Assembly (NCBI GenBank): GCA_947493335.1
Contig: CANLQO010000001.1
Coordinates: 496,001 to 560,000 of the forward strand
Direction: 5' to 3'
Origin: an uncultured Paracoccaceae bacterium
GTDB lineage: Bacteria > Pseudomonadota > Alphaproteobacteria > Rhodobacterales > Rhodobacteraceae
DNA: 64,000 nucleotides
The notes under the pieces: generated by a model
What the model was told of the DNA's origin: nothing
Database searches by the model: none
What the model saw: the letters and a program-made list of their open reading frames with translations, nothing else
Shown: piece after piece, positions 8,719-17,644 of the stretch
How the letters are laid out: every line of letters starts with the position of its first letter
Numbering within the stretch: the first letter of the stretch is position 1
Program-made: the position numbers and the translations under genes

Positions 8719-9180
8719 TCACGCGGCGGCGGTGTCGATCCAGATTGTCACCGGGCCATCGTTCGTCAGGCTGACGGCCATATCCCCGCCAAAGCGCCCC
8801 GTGGCAGTTTGAATGCCAAGCCCCTGCATGTCTGCGATGAACTGTTGATAAAGCGCCTCCCCCTGATCGGGTGGGGCGGCTTGTGAAAAGCCGGGACGGT
8901 TGCCCCGCGATGTGTCGGCCGCCAGTGTGAACTGGCTGACAATCAGGGCACTGCCGCCGGTTTGCACAAGGCTTTGGTTCATCTTGCCAGCTTCGTCCTT
9001 GAAGATACGCAGCTTGCTGATCTTGGCAGCGAGTTTGGCGGATGCCTCTGCGGTGTCGCCCTGCATGGCACACACCAGAATAAGGACGCCCGGTCCGATC
9101 TCGCCCACCACCTCATCCGCGATGGCGACAGAGGCGGAAGTGACGCGCTGGATCAGCGCCCTCACAGCTCTGACTGCCAC
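8719..9180 (-). CDS. dtd: D-aminoacyl-tRNA deacylase
   Basis: A 153-residue DTD-family protein that hydrolyses D-amino acids (and glycine mischarged on tRNA-Ala) from tRNAs, a proofreading role. The two diagnostic motifs are present: SQFTLAAD in the middle and [11 protein letters not shown] near the C-terminus. The start at 9180 overlaps the end of the upstream kinase gene by 19 bp; family members usually begin at the RALIQRV segment, so a slightly later start is possible. It is in an operon with the PfkB kinase. Confidence 0.93.
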   Translation of the reverse strand: MAVRAVRALIQRVTSASVAIADEVVGEIGPGVLILVCAMQGDTAEASAKLAAKISKLRIFKDEAGKMNQSLVQTGGSALIVSQFTLAADTSRGNRPGFSQAAPPDQGEALYQQFIADMQGLGIQTATGRFGGDMAVSLTNDGPVTIWIDTAAA

Positions 9181-10067
9181 GGCGGGTTGGCCCCCGCGCG
9201 GCTGACAGTGATCGCGGCGGCAGCGGCCCCCAGTTGGGCGGCCTTGACCAGATCGTCCATTGCCGCATCCGAAAGCGCGCCCTTGCTGAGATGTCCCGAC
9301 CGGGACAGCCCGGCAAGAAAACCGGCGTTGAAGGTATCGCCCGCGCCGACAGTATCAACGACCTGCGCCTTTTCAGCGGCGACATGGGCCTGCCCGTCAC
9401 GGGTGTGGATCGTCACGCCGTCAGCCCCACGCGTCAACAAGATCACCTTGGCCGCGGTGGCGGCAAACAACGCCGGTATGTCGTGCTGCCCGGTCAGCCA
9501 GTCAAGATCTTCATCGCTGGTCTTGATGATATCAGCGGCAGCCATCATCGCAGAGAGGCGCGCGCGGTACGTCGCCTCATCCTTGATGAAACCGGGGCGG
9601 ATGTTGGGATCAATCATCGTCAGCTTGCCGGGCGCCTCGCGCAGCATCAGCGCCTGATAGGCAGAGGCGCAGGGTTCGACCACCAATGAGATGCCGCCAA
9701 AAAACAAGGCATCCGCATCCACGTTGGGCAGGTCAGAGACGGTCAGCATCCGCCCGGCAGTGTTTTCGTCATAAAAGGCATATTCTGCATGGCCGTTAGT
9801 CAGTTTGACAAAGGCCAATGTGGTCGGGCGGTCGCTGACATGGGCCGGAGAGGCGTCAACCTTGCTGACGGCCAGTGTATCGCGCAGCACATCGCCAAAC
9901 AGGTCCGAAGACAGGCCGGTGAACATCTGCACCCGCTCGCCCAGACGCCCCAACGCAATAGCCGTGTTAAAGACCGCCCCGCCAGCATGAGGCGCAAAAG
10001 CGGGTTCTTCTGCCGCTGTCTGACGCGGCAACATGTCAATCAGGGCTTCGCCGCAGCACAGGATCAT
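9162..10067 (-). CDS. PfkB-family carbohydrate kinase (fructokinase-like)
   Basis: A 301-residue ribokinase/PfkB-fold sugar kinase. It has the N-terminal GEALIDMLP and [15 protein letters not shown] motifs for sugar binding and the C-terminal anion-hole/catalytic motif [18 protein letters not shown]. It phosphorylates a sugar with ATP; overall features fit fructokinase, but the exact sugar cannot be read from the sequence. The start at 10067 is where the family N-terminus ([13 protein letters not shown]) begins; a longer frame to 10118 overlaps the next gene. No sugar transporter adjoins it. Confidence 0.88.
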   Translation of the reverse strand: MILCCGEALIDMLPRQTAAEEPAFAPHAGGAVFNTAIALGRLGERVQMFTGLSSDLFGDVLRDTLAVSKVDASPAHVSDRPTTLAFVKLTNGHAEYAFYDENTAGRMLTVSDLPNVDADALFFGGISLVVEPCASAYQALMLREAPGKLTMIDPNIRPGFIKDEATYRARLSAMMAAADIIKTSDEDLDWLTGQHDIPALFAATAAKVILLTRGADGVTIHTRDGQAHVAAEKAQVVDTVGAGDTFNAGFLAGLSRSGHLSKGALSDAAMDDLVKAAQLGAAAAAITVSRAGANPPWQSEL

Positions 10068-10086
10068 GACGTGACCTTTCGAGTGT

Positions 10087-11190
10087 TTATTGGCTGTTAG
10101 CGATAACAACGCCCGCAATCAAGGCGGCAATCACCGCAAGCAGGACGGCAAAGGCGATCTTCCACGCGGAATAGGGCCGCTCACCCTGGACCCGGCCGGT
10201 GCGGCCGTTCACGACAAAGCGAAACGTGCGGCCCCGGTATTTGTAGGCGGCAAGCCAGACCGGCAGTAACACATGCTTGAACGTGACATCCCGGATCGTG
10301 GTGTCGACATTGCTGACGCGCTGACGGTCACCGCCGATATCAAATTTGACGTCGCGCAGGATGCGGCGGTCCATATGCGCGCGCGCCTGCACAAAGCCAT
10401 CGGCCAGCTCGATCTGGTAGCCCTCAGCGCGGAAACCGGCGAGGTATTCGGGGTTGTAGGGCTCTAGCTCTGTCAGGTCCCAGGGTTCCAGCCCGTCGGT
10501 GTATTTCTTGGGCAGCGATTGCGAGGCCAGCACCAGCACATCATCGAAGAACCGCGCGACCCGACCCCGCGCGGCGCGCCAGCGGGTTTTGCGCACGCGC
10601 ACCTGTTGGCGCTTGCCATCACGGACGACGGTCTTGGTTTCATAATAGTCGTCGCCGCGCTGGCCGGTGTAGCTAGACTTTGTATCGGCATCAAAGGTCC
10701 AGTAGGGCACATAAATCCCGTTCATCGCGCGACCCTTGCGGGCGTAATCCTGCACGCCGCTTGGTGCAAACCAAAGGCTGCCCAGCCAACCGGTCAGCGC
10801 GGCCCGCGCCTGTCCTTCATCAAGCGCAAACGGCAAAAGCCCACGCGGCTTGATATGACGATGCGTGCCGGTGTCGGTGACCACGGGGGTGGCGCAAAAC
10901 GGGCATTCGGCGGCATGGGTGTCGGGGTCAAACTCTGTCGTGGCACTGCAGTTGGGGCAGGTGACGACGCGGGTTTCTTCAATCTCGCTTTCGGCAAGTG
11001 CGTTGCGGATGGCGGCGTTGAAATCAAGCTCGCGCAGGCCACCTGCTGCCACCCGGTCGGTCTCAATCGGCTGTGTGTTGCCACAATGGTCGCAAGTCAG
11101 CAGATCGGCGCCCGGATCAAAGCGCAGATCAGAGCCACAGGTGTGGCACGGAAAGCGGTGTTCCGTCACGGGGACGCTGTCTTGGGTCAT
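10087..11190 (-). CDS. double zinc-ribbon membrane-anchored protein (TFIIB-type zinc ribbon)
   Basis: A 367-residue protein that starts with two zinc ribbons (CHTCGSD with CDHCG, then CPNCSA with CPFCAT), has a conserved middle section with YVPYWTFDADT and LPVWLAAYKYRGRTF, and ends with one transmembrane helix (AFAVLLAVIAALIAGVVIA). Such proteins are often mislabelled as primosomal protein N' but lack helicase motifs. Homologues tend to occur with SPFH proteins, and an SPFH gene is 2 kb upstream here. The start overlaps the cytochrome b561 stop by 4 bp. Function is unknown; a role in membrane-associated stress response is inferred from context. Confidence 0.78.
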   Translation of the reverse strand: MTQDSVPVTEHRFPCHTCGSDLRFDPGADLLTCDHCGNTQPIETDRVAAGGLRELDFNAAIRNALAESEIEETRVVTCPNCSATTEFDPDTHAAECPFCATPVVTDTGTHRHIKPRGLLPFALDEGQARAALTGWLGSLWFAPSGVQDYARKGRAMNGIYVPYWTFDADTKSSYTGQRGDDYYETKTVVRDGKRQQVRVRKTRWRAARGRVARFFDDVLVLASQSLPKKYTDGLEPWDLTELEPYNPEYLAGFRAEGYQIELADGFVQARAHMDRRILRDVKFDIGGDRQRVSNVDTTIRDVTFKHVLLPVWLAAYKYRGRTFRFVVNGRTGRVQGERPYSAWKIAFAVLLAVIAALIAGVVIANSQ

Positions 11191-11663
11191 CCGTCTGCAC
11201 GCACCATGCGCATCAGCGTGCCGTCCTTTTTGACGACCTGATGAAAGATCGCCATCAGCGCGTGGCCCAGCGACAAAAGGATCAAACCGCGGCCTGCGTA
11301 TTTGTGCAGGGGTTCAAGCGCCTGAAGGCCGCCAAACCAATTGAGCGCGCCCAGGATCGGCACGATCACAAGCAGCGCATATAAGAGCCGGTGTCCCCAT
11401 TCAGCGGCCATCTGGTTGAAGGCAGCACCCTGCGGCGCGGGCGCGCCACGGCGGCGACGCAGCCAGAGCCGAATGAGAATGGCAAAGAAGGCCACCATGC
11501 CCGCGGCCGTATGCAAAGTGGGAAAGGGGGCCGTCCCGCTGTCGCGCGCGGCTGCGACCGCTGCAATCATCGCATCATGGGTCAGAAATGTGATGAGGAT
11601 CGCAATGGCCGTGATCCAGTGCAGGATGATCTGGGTGCGGGAGTAGCCAGCGGGATGGTCCAT
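11187..11663 (-). CDS. cytochrome b561-family membrane protein (first of three)
   Basis: A 158-residue protein with four transmembrane helices of the YceJ/CybB type. Candidate haem-ligand histidines occur in LHWITAIAI, LHTAAGMV, GHRLLYALL and LHKYAGRGLILLSLGHALMAIFH. It would carry electrons between a periplasmic donor or acceptor and the quinone pool. It overlaps the downstream zinc-ribbon gene by 4 bp and is followed upstream by two more, shorter b-type cytochrome genes. Confidence 0.85.
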   Translation of the reverse strand: MDHPAGYSRTQIILHWITAIAILITFLTHDAMIAAVAAARDSGTAPFPTLHTAAGMVAFFAILIRLWLRRRRGAPAPQGAAFNQMAAEWGHRLLYALLVIVPILGALNWFGGLQALEPLHKYAGRGLILLSLGHALMAIFHQVVKKDGTLMRMVRADG

Positions 11664-11694
11664 GGGTCTGTCCTTTGTCCAGGACCCCGGGGGT

Positions 11695-12246
11695 TCACAG
11701 ATACCGATGCAGCATCTTCGGGGCCATGATCCTTAAAGCATTATCGCGCAAGGCCAGATGACGCCAGATGTGAAACGCGGCGTGGCACGCGACGATCCCG
11801 CCGAGCAGGTAAAATTCATAGATGTGGAACGTCCCGATGATCTCGTTGGCTTGCGGCAGGCCAAGGGGCGGGGCGATGGGCAGAAAGCCGCCCGCTTTGA
11901 GCATCCTTTCGGACGTCAGGCCCAGCAGAAAGCCGGTGATCGCTACGCCAAAGAGCCCCCAGATGATTGCTGTGTTCAGCACCTTATGAACCCGTCGCGC
12001 GCGCGGCCCCAGCTTTGGCCCCGGACGGCCTGCAAGTCCGCGCCGGGTATAATCGGCCATCCAGATCAGCGAGAGCGTCACAAAGATCAGCGCAAGGATG
12101 GAATGGACCTGAAACGCCGCAGGGCCAAGTGGGACGACATCATCCGGCGTGACCACAATGAACCAGATCAGTAGCGGGATCATCGCACCATGTAGCGCCT
12201 TAAGCCACGTGCGGCGGTGGGGAATATATGCGGCCAGCCGATCCAT
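11695..12246 (-). CDS. cytochrome b561-domain membrane protein (second of three)
   Basis: A 183-residue protein with four predicted transmembrane segments and His residues in WLKALHGAMIP, VHSILALIF, VHKVLNTAIIWG and CHAAFHIWRH, consistent with a di-haem cytochrome b fold. The C-terminal ending (FHIWRHLALRDNALRIMAPKMLHRYL split over the last 30 residues) closely parallels that of the next gene, showing the two are tandem paralogues. Electron-transfer partners are not evident. Confidence 0.78.
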   Translation of the reverse strand: MDRLAAYIPHRRTWLKALHGAMIPLLIWFIVVTPDDVVPLGPAAFQVHSILALIFVTLSLIWMADYTRRGLAGRPGPKLGPRARRVHKVLNTAIIWGLFGVAITGFLLGLTSERMLKAGGFLPIAPPLGLPQANEIIGTFHIYEFYLLGGIVACHAAFHIWRHLALRDNALRIMAPKMLHRYL

Positions 12247-12278
12247 ATCCTATGCACGGGCAGAGCAGGCCAGAAGTT

Positions 12279-12716
12279 TCAAAGATGTTTGTGCATGGCT
12301 TTGGGGGTCATCATCCGCAGGGCCCCGTCGTTAAGCGCGGTATGCCGCCAAAGGTGGAAAATGGCGTGGAATGTGGCCGCGACGAGAAGCACCAGCAAGC
12401 TGTTCCAGGCCCAGACCTGCGGTGTCAGCGCCAAAAGCGCGGTGGCGTTCAGCACGACCGCGGCGGCCAAAAGCGCGTACATCGCCCAATGCATTGGGGC
12501 AAAGCTGCTGCGTGCCAGCCCGGTCAGCTTGGGCCCCGGACGGCCCAAAAGGCCACGCAGCACCGCCATGCCGACCCAGAGGCCGCCACCGGCCACAAAG
12601 GCCCACCGCAAGGGTTCTGCTGCGGTGCCGCCTTTGATCATTGCCAGAAGCATCAGGAACAGCGCCCAGTGCAGGGTGATCGTCAGCGCGCGGCGAGAGG
12701 AAGAGGTTGGTGCCAT
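12279..12716 (-). CDS. cytochrome b561-domain membrane protein (third of three)
   Basis: A 145-residue, four-helix membrane protein. His residues in LHWALFLML, MHWAMYALLAA and FHAIFHLWRH fit haem binding, and the tail (RMMTPKAMHKHL) matches its downstream neighbour, so a tandem duplication is likely. The sequence GRPGPKL, shared with the neighbour, marks the same cytoplasmic loop. It may work as a heterodimer with the neighbouring paralogue; this is inference. Confidence 0.75.
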   Translation of the reverse strand: MAPTSSSRRALTITLHWALFLMLLAMIKGGTAAEPLRWAFVAGGGLWVGMAVLRGLLGRPGPKLTGLARSSFAPMHWAMYALLAAAVVLNATALLALTPQVWAWNSLLVLLVAATFHAIFHLWRHTALNDGALRMMTPKAMHKHL

Positions 12717-12771
12717 GCCCCATAGCTAAACCGCCCAACGCAGCGGGCAAGTTCATTGCGTCGTGGACAGA

Positions 12772-13245
12772 TCACACATGTGGGCCGAGGGGCTTTTCCA
12801 GAACCACCTCGCCATCGTCGACCCGGCCGGTGTCAACAAATCCGTGCTTTTCATAAAACGGCAGCGCAGAGCCGGGGCCGGGCACCACGCTGGTCGCGAC
12901 CTGAACCCTGCCACGCTCTTTGGCGATCTGGTCAAAGAGGGTCAGCGCCGCTTCCCCATGGCCGCGCTTTTGATGCGCCTGATCAATCATGAACCGCCAG
13001 AGATAAAGGCTTTGGGCGATGTCGCCCTCTTCCAGCTCTGCGGCGGGGTGGGTCATGTCGATGAAGGCCATGAGGCCCACCGGAGTGGTGCCGTCATAGA
13101 TGCCGTAAATCTCTGCCGCGTCGTCAAACATCGCTTGCGCGATGGTGACGGCATTGGGTGCGACAAGGGTGTCCTGATCCGGCTTCACCGCCAGATCAAG
13201 CAGCGGAACAACGGTGTCCGCGTCGATCTTGCGCACTGTCGTCAT
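12772..13245 (-). CDS. GNAT-family N-acetyltransferase (diamine/spermidine type)
   Basis: A 157-residue GNAT protein. The acetyl-CoA-binding region reads SLYLWRFMIDQAHQKRGHGEAAL, which contains the Q/RxxGxG/A loop (QKRGHGEA), followed by the C-terminal ALPFYEKHGFVDTGR segment common in the BltD/SpeG-like group. It probably acetylates a small amine; the substrate is not known. It lies between the b561 genes and the SPFH gene on the same strand, with a 13-bp gap to the latter. Confidence 0.85.
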   Translation of the reverse strand: MTTVRKIDADTVVPLLDLAVKPDQDTLVAPNAVTIAQAMFDDAAEIYGIYDGTTPVGLMAFIDMTHPAAELEEGDIAQSLYLWRFMIDQAHQKRGHGEAALTLFDQIAKERGRVQVATSVVPGPGSALPFYEKHGFVDTGRVDDGEVVLEKPLGPHV

Positions 13246-13258
13246 GCGCGCGCGCCCA

Positions 13259-14347
13259 TCATGCGCCCGGCGGGGGTGGCGGCATCACAGTGAAAAGCTG
13301 TGCGAGTTCGGCCACATCCTCTGCCGCCATCCAGCCGTCTTGCCCTTGGGTCCAGACCATCGTGTCGCGTGAGAATTTACCATCCGTGACCATCCGGCCA
13401 AGGGCGGCCTTGGAAAATGGTCCGGTGACGGCGCCAGCTTCGGCGATGTGCCAGACATGTTCGACGGGCGGCGGCGGGGGCGGGGGTGCGGCAACCGGTG
13501 CGGCGCCCCATGGCCCCTGCGCCATCTGCATGCCCATGCCGGCACCCATGCCCATCCCCATGGCCTGCCCGGCGGCAGAGCCTTGCATGGTCATGGATTC
13601 CGCAGCTTTCCATTTCAGATGCTCATCGAGATTGCCCGCCAACCCGCGCGAGGTGCGGGCATCCAGCGCCTTTTCCACCGTCTCCGGCAGGCTGATGTTC
13701 TCGATATAAAGCTCCGGGATCGACAGGCCGTATTCGGCAATCGTGGCATCAATGGCCGACGCCACGTGTTTGCCCAGATCGGCCGTATTCGCGGCCATAT
13801 CCAGCACCGGAATGCCGGAGGACGCGATCACCCGCGAAAATTCCTGCACGATGATATTGCGGATCTGATAGCTGATCTCATCCATGGTGAATTCGCCGTC
13901 GGTGCCGACGATTTCGCGCAGGAAGACGGCGGGGTCACGGACCTTAACGGTATAGGTGCCAAAGGCGCGCAGGCGGGTGGGCCCGAATTCGGGGTCGCGG
14001 ATCATGATCGGGTTCTTGGTGCCCCATTTGAGGTCAGAGAACCGCGTGGTGTTGACGTAGTAGATTTCTGACTTGAACGGGCTTTTGAAGCCGTGATCCC
14101 AGTGCTGCAACGTCGTCAGTATCGGCATGTTGTTAGTTTCCAACATGTAAAGGCCGGGGCTGAAGACATCGGCCAGTTGTCCCTCGTGCACAAAGACGGC
14201 GGCCTGACCTTCGCGCACCGTCAGTTTGGCCCCATATTTGATTTCATGGCCTTCACGTTCAAATCGCCAGACCATGGTATCGCGGGTGTCGTCGGTCCAG
14301 TGAATGACGTCGATGAACTGGCCGGAAAGAAAATCTAAGATACCCAT
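13259..14347 (-). CDS. SPFH-domain protein with C-terminal GYF_2 domain
   Basis: A 362-residue protein. Residues of about 25-235 form an SPFH/prohibitin-like domain of the YdjI/virion-core type (VFVHEGQLADVFSPGLYML, FGTYTVKVRDPAVFL). A Gly/Met-rich stretch (MGMGMGAGMGMQMA) and a run of prolines then lead to a GYF_2 domain (HVWHIAEAGAVTGPF to WMAAEDVAELAQLF). GYF domains bind proline-rich or membrane-linked partners, so it may scaffold membrane proteins. It starts after a strong AAAGGAGACACCC site. It probably belongs with the TelA, XpaC and zinc-ribbon genes nearby. Confidence 0.88.
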   Translation of the reverse strand: MGILDFLSGQFIDVIHWTDDTRDTMVWRFEREGHEIKYGAKLTVREGQAAVFVHEGQLADVFSPGLYMLETNNMPILTTLQHWDHGFKSPFKSEIYYVNTTRFSDLKWGTKNPIMIRDPEFGPTRLRAFGTYTVKVRDPAVFLREIVGTDGEFTMDEISYQIRNIIVQEFSRVIASSGIPVLDMAANTADLGKHVASAIDATIAEYGLSIPELYIENISLPETVEKALDARTSRGLAGNLDEHLKWKAAESMTMQGSAAGQAMGMGMGAGMGMQMAQGPWGAAPVAAPPPPPPPVEHVWHIAEAGAVTGPFSKAALGRMVTDGKFSRDTMVWTQGQDGWMAAEDVAELAQLFTVMPPPPPGA

Positions 14348-14365
14348 GGGTGTCTCCTTTGGTCG

Positions 14366-15325
14366 TTAACTGGGGCCGCTGGCCATGATTTCACGCGCGA
14401 TCTGCCGGGCGATGGGGGCGGCCTCTGCGGGCGCCATGCCGGTGCGCAGACGCGGGTCGTAAAGCATCCGCAAGAGCAGCTCGTCATGGGTGGTCAGCAG
14501 GCCGAATTCCTCGTCATCGTTGAAGATCGAGGGTCGCGCTTGCGGGCTGTCATTGGCAAGGCCAAGGCCCTGGGCCAATTCTTCGTGGATGCAAGAGGTG
14601 CGCAGAAGCGGCGGATGCTCGCCCCGGATGACTGCAACGGCCTTTGAATAGCTGGCAGAACCGCCTTGGGAGAAGGCCACGACGATGCAGAGCTGATCGC
14701 GGGGCAGGCGCAGGATCGCATTCAGCGAACCGGTTGAAATACCTGGCACAATCTCGCGCAGGCGGTTGCCATAGGCGCGGCGGTCATCCTCATTGAGGAT
14801 CAGGACGTGGAAATTGGGCGCGCTGTCGCTGACGCGGATGGACTGGCCAGTGACCCGCCCCAGCCGCGCAGCATAGGACGCCACGCTCGCCTGATCGCGG
14901 GCGCGTTGGTCGGCAGGGACAGAGGGGCCGAATTCCACCGCCATCCGCACCGGCTGATCCCAGCGGCGCAGGCGTGACAGCGTGGCCTGCGGGCGCAGAA
15001 AGTCGCCGTCGGTTACATATTCATCAAAAAGCGCGATGCGCACGAAATTCCGCGCCAGCATCGTATCGGTAAAGGCGGTGTCGGCACCGCCGCCATCGCC
15101 GCGCAAAAGCCCCTGTGCCAGCAGATCGTTTTGCAGGCGGCGGTAGTAGATCGCAAGCGCCTCGCTTTCGGCGCTGGGGGCAGGTGTGACCACGGGTGGC
15201 GGCGCGACACGGGTTTGTGGCCGCGTCTCGGGCAGGGGCGCGTTGGGGATTTCCTCGGTGCATGCGGCAAGCGCGGTCAGGGCCACAAGACCCAGCGCCA
15301 CCCACCGCTTGCGCCATTGCATCAT
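14366..15325 (-). CDS. DUF2927 lipoprotein, possible metallopeptidase-like
   Basis: A 319-residue lipoprotein: signal peptide with lipobox LAAC at 19-22, a proline-rich spacer, then a DUF2927 domain. The sequence CIHEELAQGLGLANDSP holds an HExxxxG-like pattern reminiscent of metzincin zinc sites, though peptidase activity for this family is unproven as far as I know. It begins directly after the TelA stop codon (TGA followed by ATG), so it is coupled to telA, and it precedes the SPFH gene. Location is the inner or outer membrane facing the periplasm. Confidence 0.82.
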   Translation of the reverse strand: MMQWRKRWVALGLVALTALAACTEEIPNAPLPETRPQTRVAPPPVVTPAPSAESEALAIYYRRLQNDLLAQGLLRGDGGGADTAFTDTMLARNFVRIALFDEYVTDGDFLRPQATLSRLRRWDQPVRMAVEFGPSVPADQRARDQASVASYAARLGRVTGQSIRVSDSAPNFHVLILNEDDRRAYGNRLREIVPGISTGSLNAILRLPRDQLCIVVAFSQGGSASYSKAVAVIRGEHPPLLRTSCIHEELAQGLGLANDSPQARPSIFNDDEEFGLLTTHDELLLRMLYDPRLRTGMAPAEAAPIARQIAREIMASGPS

Positions 15326-16513
15326 TCAGCCAGCCGCCGTGCCGATGTTGTCGCCCGTGCCGGTCTTGAGCGCCTTGGCACTGGCGAGCGTGTCTTTCAA
15401 CTCCTGCTCCATCTTCTGCAGGTCGGCCTCTGCCTCGGCCCGTTTGCGCTTGCCTTCATCGGCAATCTCAAGGCTTTCGTTGATCGTGGCGATCAGATCG
15501 GCATTGGCCTGTTTGACGGCGTTGATGTCAAAGACGCCACGCTCCATTTCGGTGCGGATGACCTTGTTGGCGTCGCGCAGGTTCTTGGCGTTGGCGGTGA
15601 GCAATTCGTTGGTCAGATCATTGGCATCGCGCACGGCTTCTGCGGCTTCGGCGCTGCGCTGGATCGTGACGGCCTGCGCCAGTTGCGTTTCCCAAAGTGG
15701 CACGGTGTTGACCAGGGTCGAGTTGATCTTGGTCACCAGCGATTTGTCATTTTCCTGCACCAACCGGATCGAAGGCAGGGACTGCATCGTCACCTGTCGG
15801 GTCAGCTTCAGGTCATGCACCCGGCGTTCAAGGTCATCGCGGGCAGCGCGAATGTCGCGCAATTCCTGCGCCTTCATGACACCCTGTTCTTCGGGTGCGG
15901 CCTGCACCTCTGCCTCTTTGGCGGGGATCGTGTTGGCGTCCAGATCGGCCAGCTTGGCCTCGCCAGCGGCGATATAGAGCGCCAGTTCGTCGTAGAATTC
16001 CAGCGTCTTGTCATAAAGCACATCAAGGCTTTCGATGTCTTTCAGCAGCACATGTTCGTGGCGCAGCAAATCGTCGGTGATATTGTCGATCTGGCCCTGA
16101 ACATCCTCAAAACGCGCGACAAATTTTGCCATGGGCGCAGCACGTCCCAGCAGCTTTTCCCACCACGACCGCTTGCGGCGCACGTCAAGCTCACTGACGG
16201 AGAAGCCGCGAATGGTGCTGACGATGTTGCGCAGGCTGTCGCCTGCCGGGCCCACGTCCTTGTTGCGGACACCGGCAAGCATGGATTGGCTGATTTCCTG
16301 CAACTCGGCCTGTGCCGAAGACCCAAACGACACGATGGAGTTGGTGTCGGTCATGTCAATCTCGCCCATGCGGCGGGTAATCTCTTCTGACGTCGGCGCA
16401 TCCGCGGCCTCAAGGGTGATCAGGTCACCCTTGGGTTCGGCCAGCACAACGGCTGTCACTTTTTCAACTTCGGCAAGTGCGGCTTGCGCCTTGGCTTGGA
16501 TGGTCTCGGACAT
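15326..16513 (-). CDS. toxic anion resistance protein, TelA/KlaA family
   Basis: A 395-residue, largely alpha-helical and coiled-coil protein. Family hallmarks are SIVSFGSSAQAELQEIS and VRNKDVGPAGDSL in the first third, followed by long charged helices. TelA-family proteins are linked to tellurite and antimicrobial resistance and recur in Ter-type stress clusters, although their biochemical role is not settled. It sits between xpaC (15-bp gap) and the DUF2927 lipoprotein gene, in the standard xpaC-telA order. Confidence 0.92.
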   Translation of the reverse strand: MSETIQAKAQAALAEVEKVTAVVLAEPKGDLITLEAADAPTSEEITRRMGEIDMTDTNSIVSFGSSAQAELQEISQSMLAGVRNKDVGPAGDSLRNIVSTIRGFSVSELDVRRKRSWWEKLLGRAAPMAKFVARFEDVQGQIDNITDDLLRHEHVLLKDIESLDVLYDKTLEFYDELALYIAAGEAKLADLDANTIPAKEAEVQAAPEEQGVMKAQELRDIRAARDDLERRVHDLKLTRQVTMQSLPSIRLVQENDKSLVTKINSTLVNTVPLWETQLAQAVTIQRSAEAAEAVRDANDLTNELLTANAKNLRDANKVIRTEMERGVFDINAVKQANADLIATINESLEIADEGKRKRAEAEADLQKMEQELKDTLASAKALKTGTGDNIGTAAG

Positions 16514-16527
16514 GTGGGTCCCCCTTC

Positions 16528-17397
16528 TTATTTCAGGCTCACGCCCTCGCGCTGCAGCCTGTCGCGCAGCACCTTGATTTCAATATCCATGTCACTGCGG
16601 TCATCGCGTAACAGTTTTTCTGTCTTGGCGGCGAAATTCTGCTCAAGATCATCAAGCAGCGCCTCGTAAGATGTGCGGGCATCGGGGTCGGCCTTGCGCC
16701 GGGCGAGGTCTACGTATTTGACCGTCGCATCACGCGCACCCATCAGGTAGACGCCCAGAAATTTGCGCGCACCGGTCAGATCGCGGGGGTCTTCTTCGAC
16801 CGTGCGGATCATGCGGCGGGCTGCGGATTGAAAGCCTGCGACGCGGGTTTCCAGCTTGCGGTCGCCCAAGGTTTCGATCTGGCCTTTCATCACCTCAAGA
16901 TGTGCCTCTGCCTCTTCCACCACGCGGGCGACACGGTCCTGCTGGAACGTGTCGACGCCTTCCATGCGCTTGTCACGCAATGGGTCGATGCCAAAGGCCG
17001 CAACATGCAGCGCCAATGCAACAGCGCCATATAGCAAAGAACCGAAGAGCCCGCTGTCCCCGGCAAAGGCGGCCAACGTGACCCCGGCACCTGTCAGAAG
17101 GCTGGCCATCATCTTGCGTGGCACCGCGGGTTTGCGCGCGACTTTACGGGCGTCGTAAGCCGCCTCTGCCCGCAGGCCTTCGCGCAAGAGCCAGGCCGCC
17201 AGCGTCAACGCACCTGCCGCCACAAGCCCAAGTGCCAGCGTGACGGGGCCATTGCCAAAGGACATAAAGGCCACGACGACGCCGGGAATAAAGAGGATGT
17301 TTGCGCGCGCACCGGCCGCATCCACGCGGCGGTCATCGACCTGCTCGGGGTTTTGCCCCTGGCCGGGGCTGTATTTTCCGCCAAACTTTTTCGCCAT
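16528..17397 (-). CDS. XpaC-family membrane protein
   Basis: A 289-residue protein annotated in this family as 5-bromo-4-chloroindolyl phosphate hydrolysis protein (XpaC). It has two hydrophobic hairpins (about 32-72 and 95-135) and a long cytoplasmic helical domain at 145-289. XpaC and TelA genes are neighbours in many genomes and are thought to act together in envelope or oxyanion stress. The start overlaps the stop of the small membrane gene upstream as TAATG. Catalysis has never been clear for this family. Confidence 0.88.
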   Translation of the reverse strand: MAKKFGGKYSPGQGQNPEQVDDRRVDAAGARANILFIPGVVVAFMSFGNGPVTLALGLVAAGALTLAAWLLREGLRAEAAYDARKVARKPAVPRKMMASLLTGAGVTLAAFAGDSGLFGSLLYGAVALALHVAAFGIDPLRDKRMEGVDTFQQDRVARVVEEAEAHLEVMKGQIETLGDRKLETRVAGFQSAARRMIRTVEEDPRDLTGARKFLGVYLMGARDATVKYVDLARRKADPDARTSYEALLDDLEQNFAAKTEKLLRDDRSDMDIEIKVLRDRLQREGVSLK

Positions 17398-17603
17398 TAT
17401 GTCGCCCCCAGCCAGCCGGTTGCGACGCCGAACATCAGCACGATCAGCAACACATAGGCGATGGTCGAAAAGGTCTTTGGCATCGTGTCCCCTACGGCCC
17501 CCTTATGATCTGCCGACAAGCTGCGCAGCGCGACGCTGACCGCCGCAACCGCCATCGCGGTGGCCGCCACAAGCAAAACCAACAGGATCAAACGCGCCAT
17601 CAC
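17397..17603 (-). CDS. small two-helix membrane protein
   Basis: A 68-residue protein with two hydrophobic helices: residues 3-25 (ARLILLVLLVAATAMAVAAV) and about 45-66 (IAYVLLIVLMFGVATGWLGA). I do not recognise a family. Its TAATG overlap with xpaC and its place between terC and xpaC argue that it is a real gene and a small partner of the stress module. The start could be either of the first two Met codons (17603 or 17600). Confidence 0.7.
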   Translation of the reverse strand: MMARLILLVLLVAATAMAVAAVSVALRSLSADHKGAVGDTMPKTFSTIAYVLLIVLMFGVATGWLGAT

Positions 17604-17644
17604 GCCCCCTTTGTTGGATCACAGATATGTGTGCGGCCCCCATT

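Noticed and set aside
10087-11190. Primosomal protein N' (priA) call for the zinc-ribbon gene
   Set aside because: No helicase motifs are present; only zinc ribbons and a C-terminal membrane helix are seen.
15131-16390. 419-codon plus-strand frame opposite telA
   Set aside because: TelA and the DUF2927 protein on the minus strand have convincing family signatures; the plus-strand product has none.
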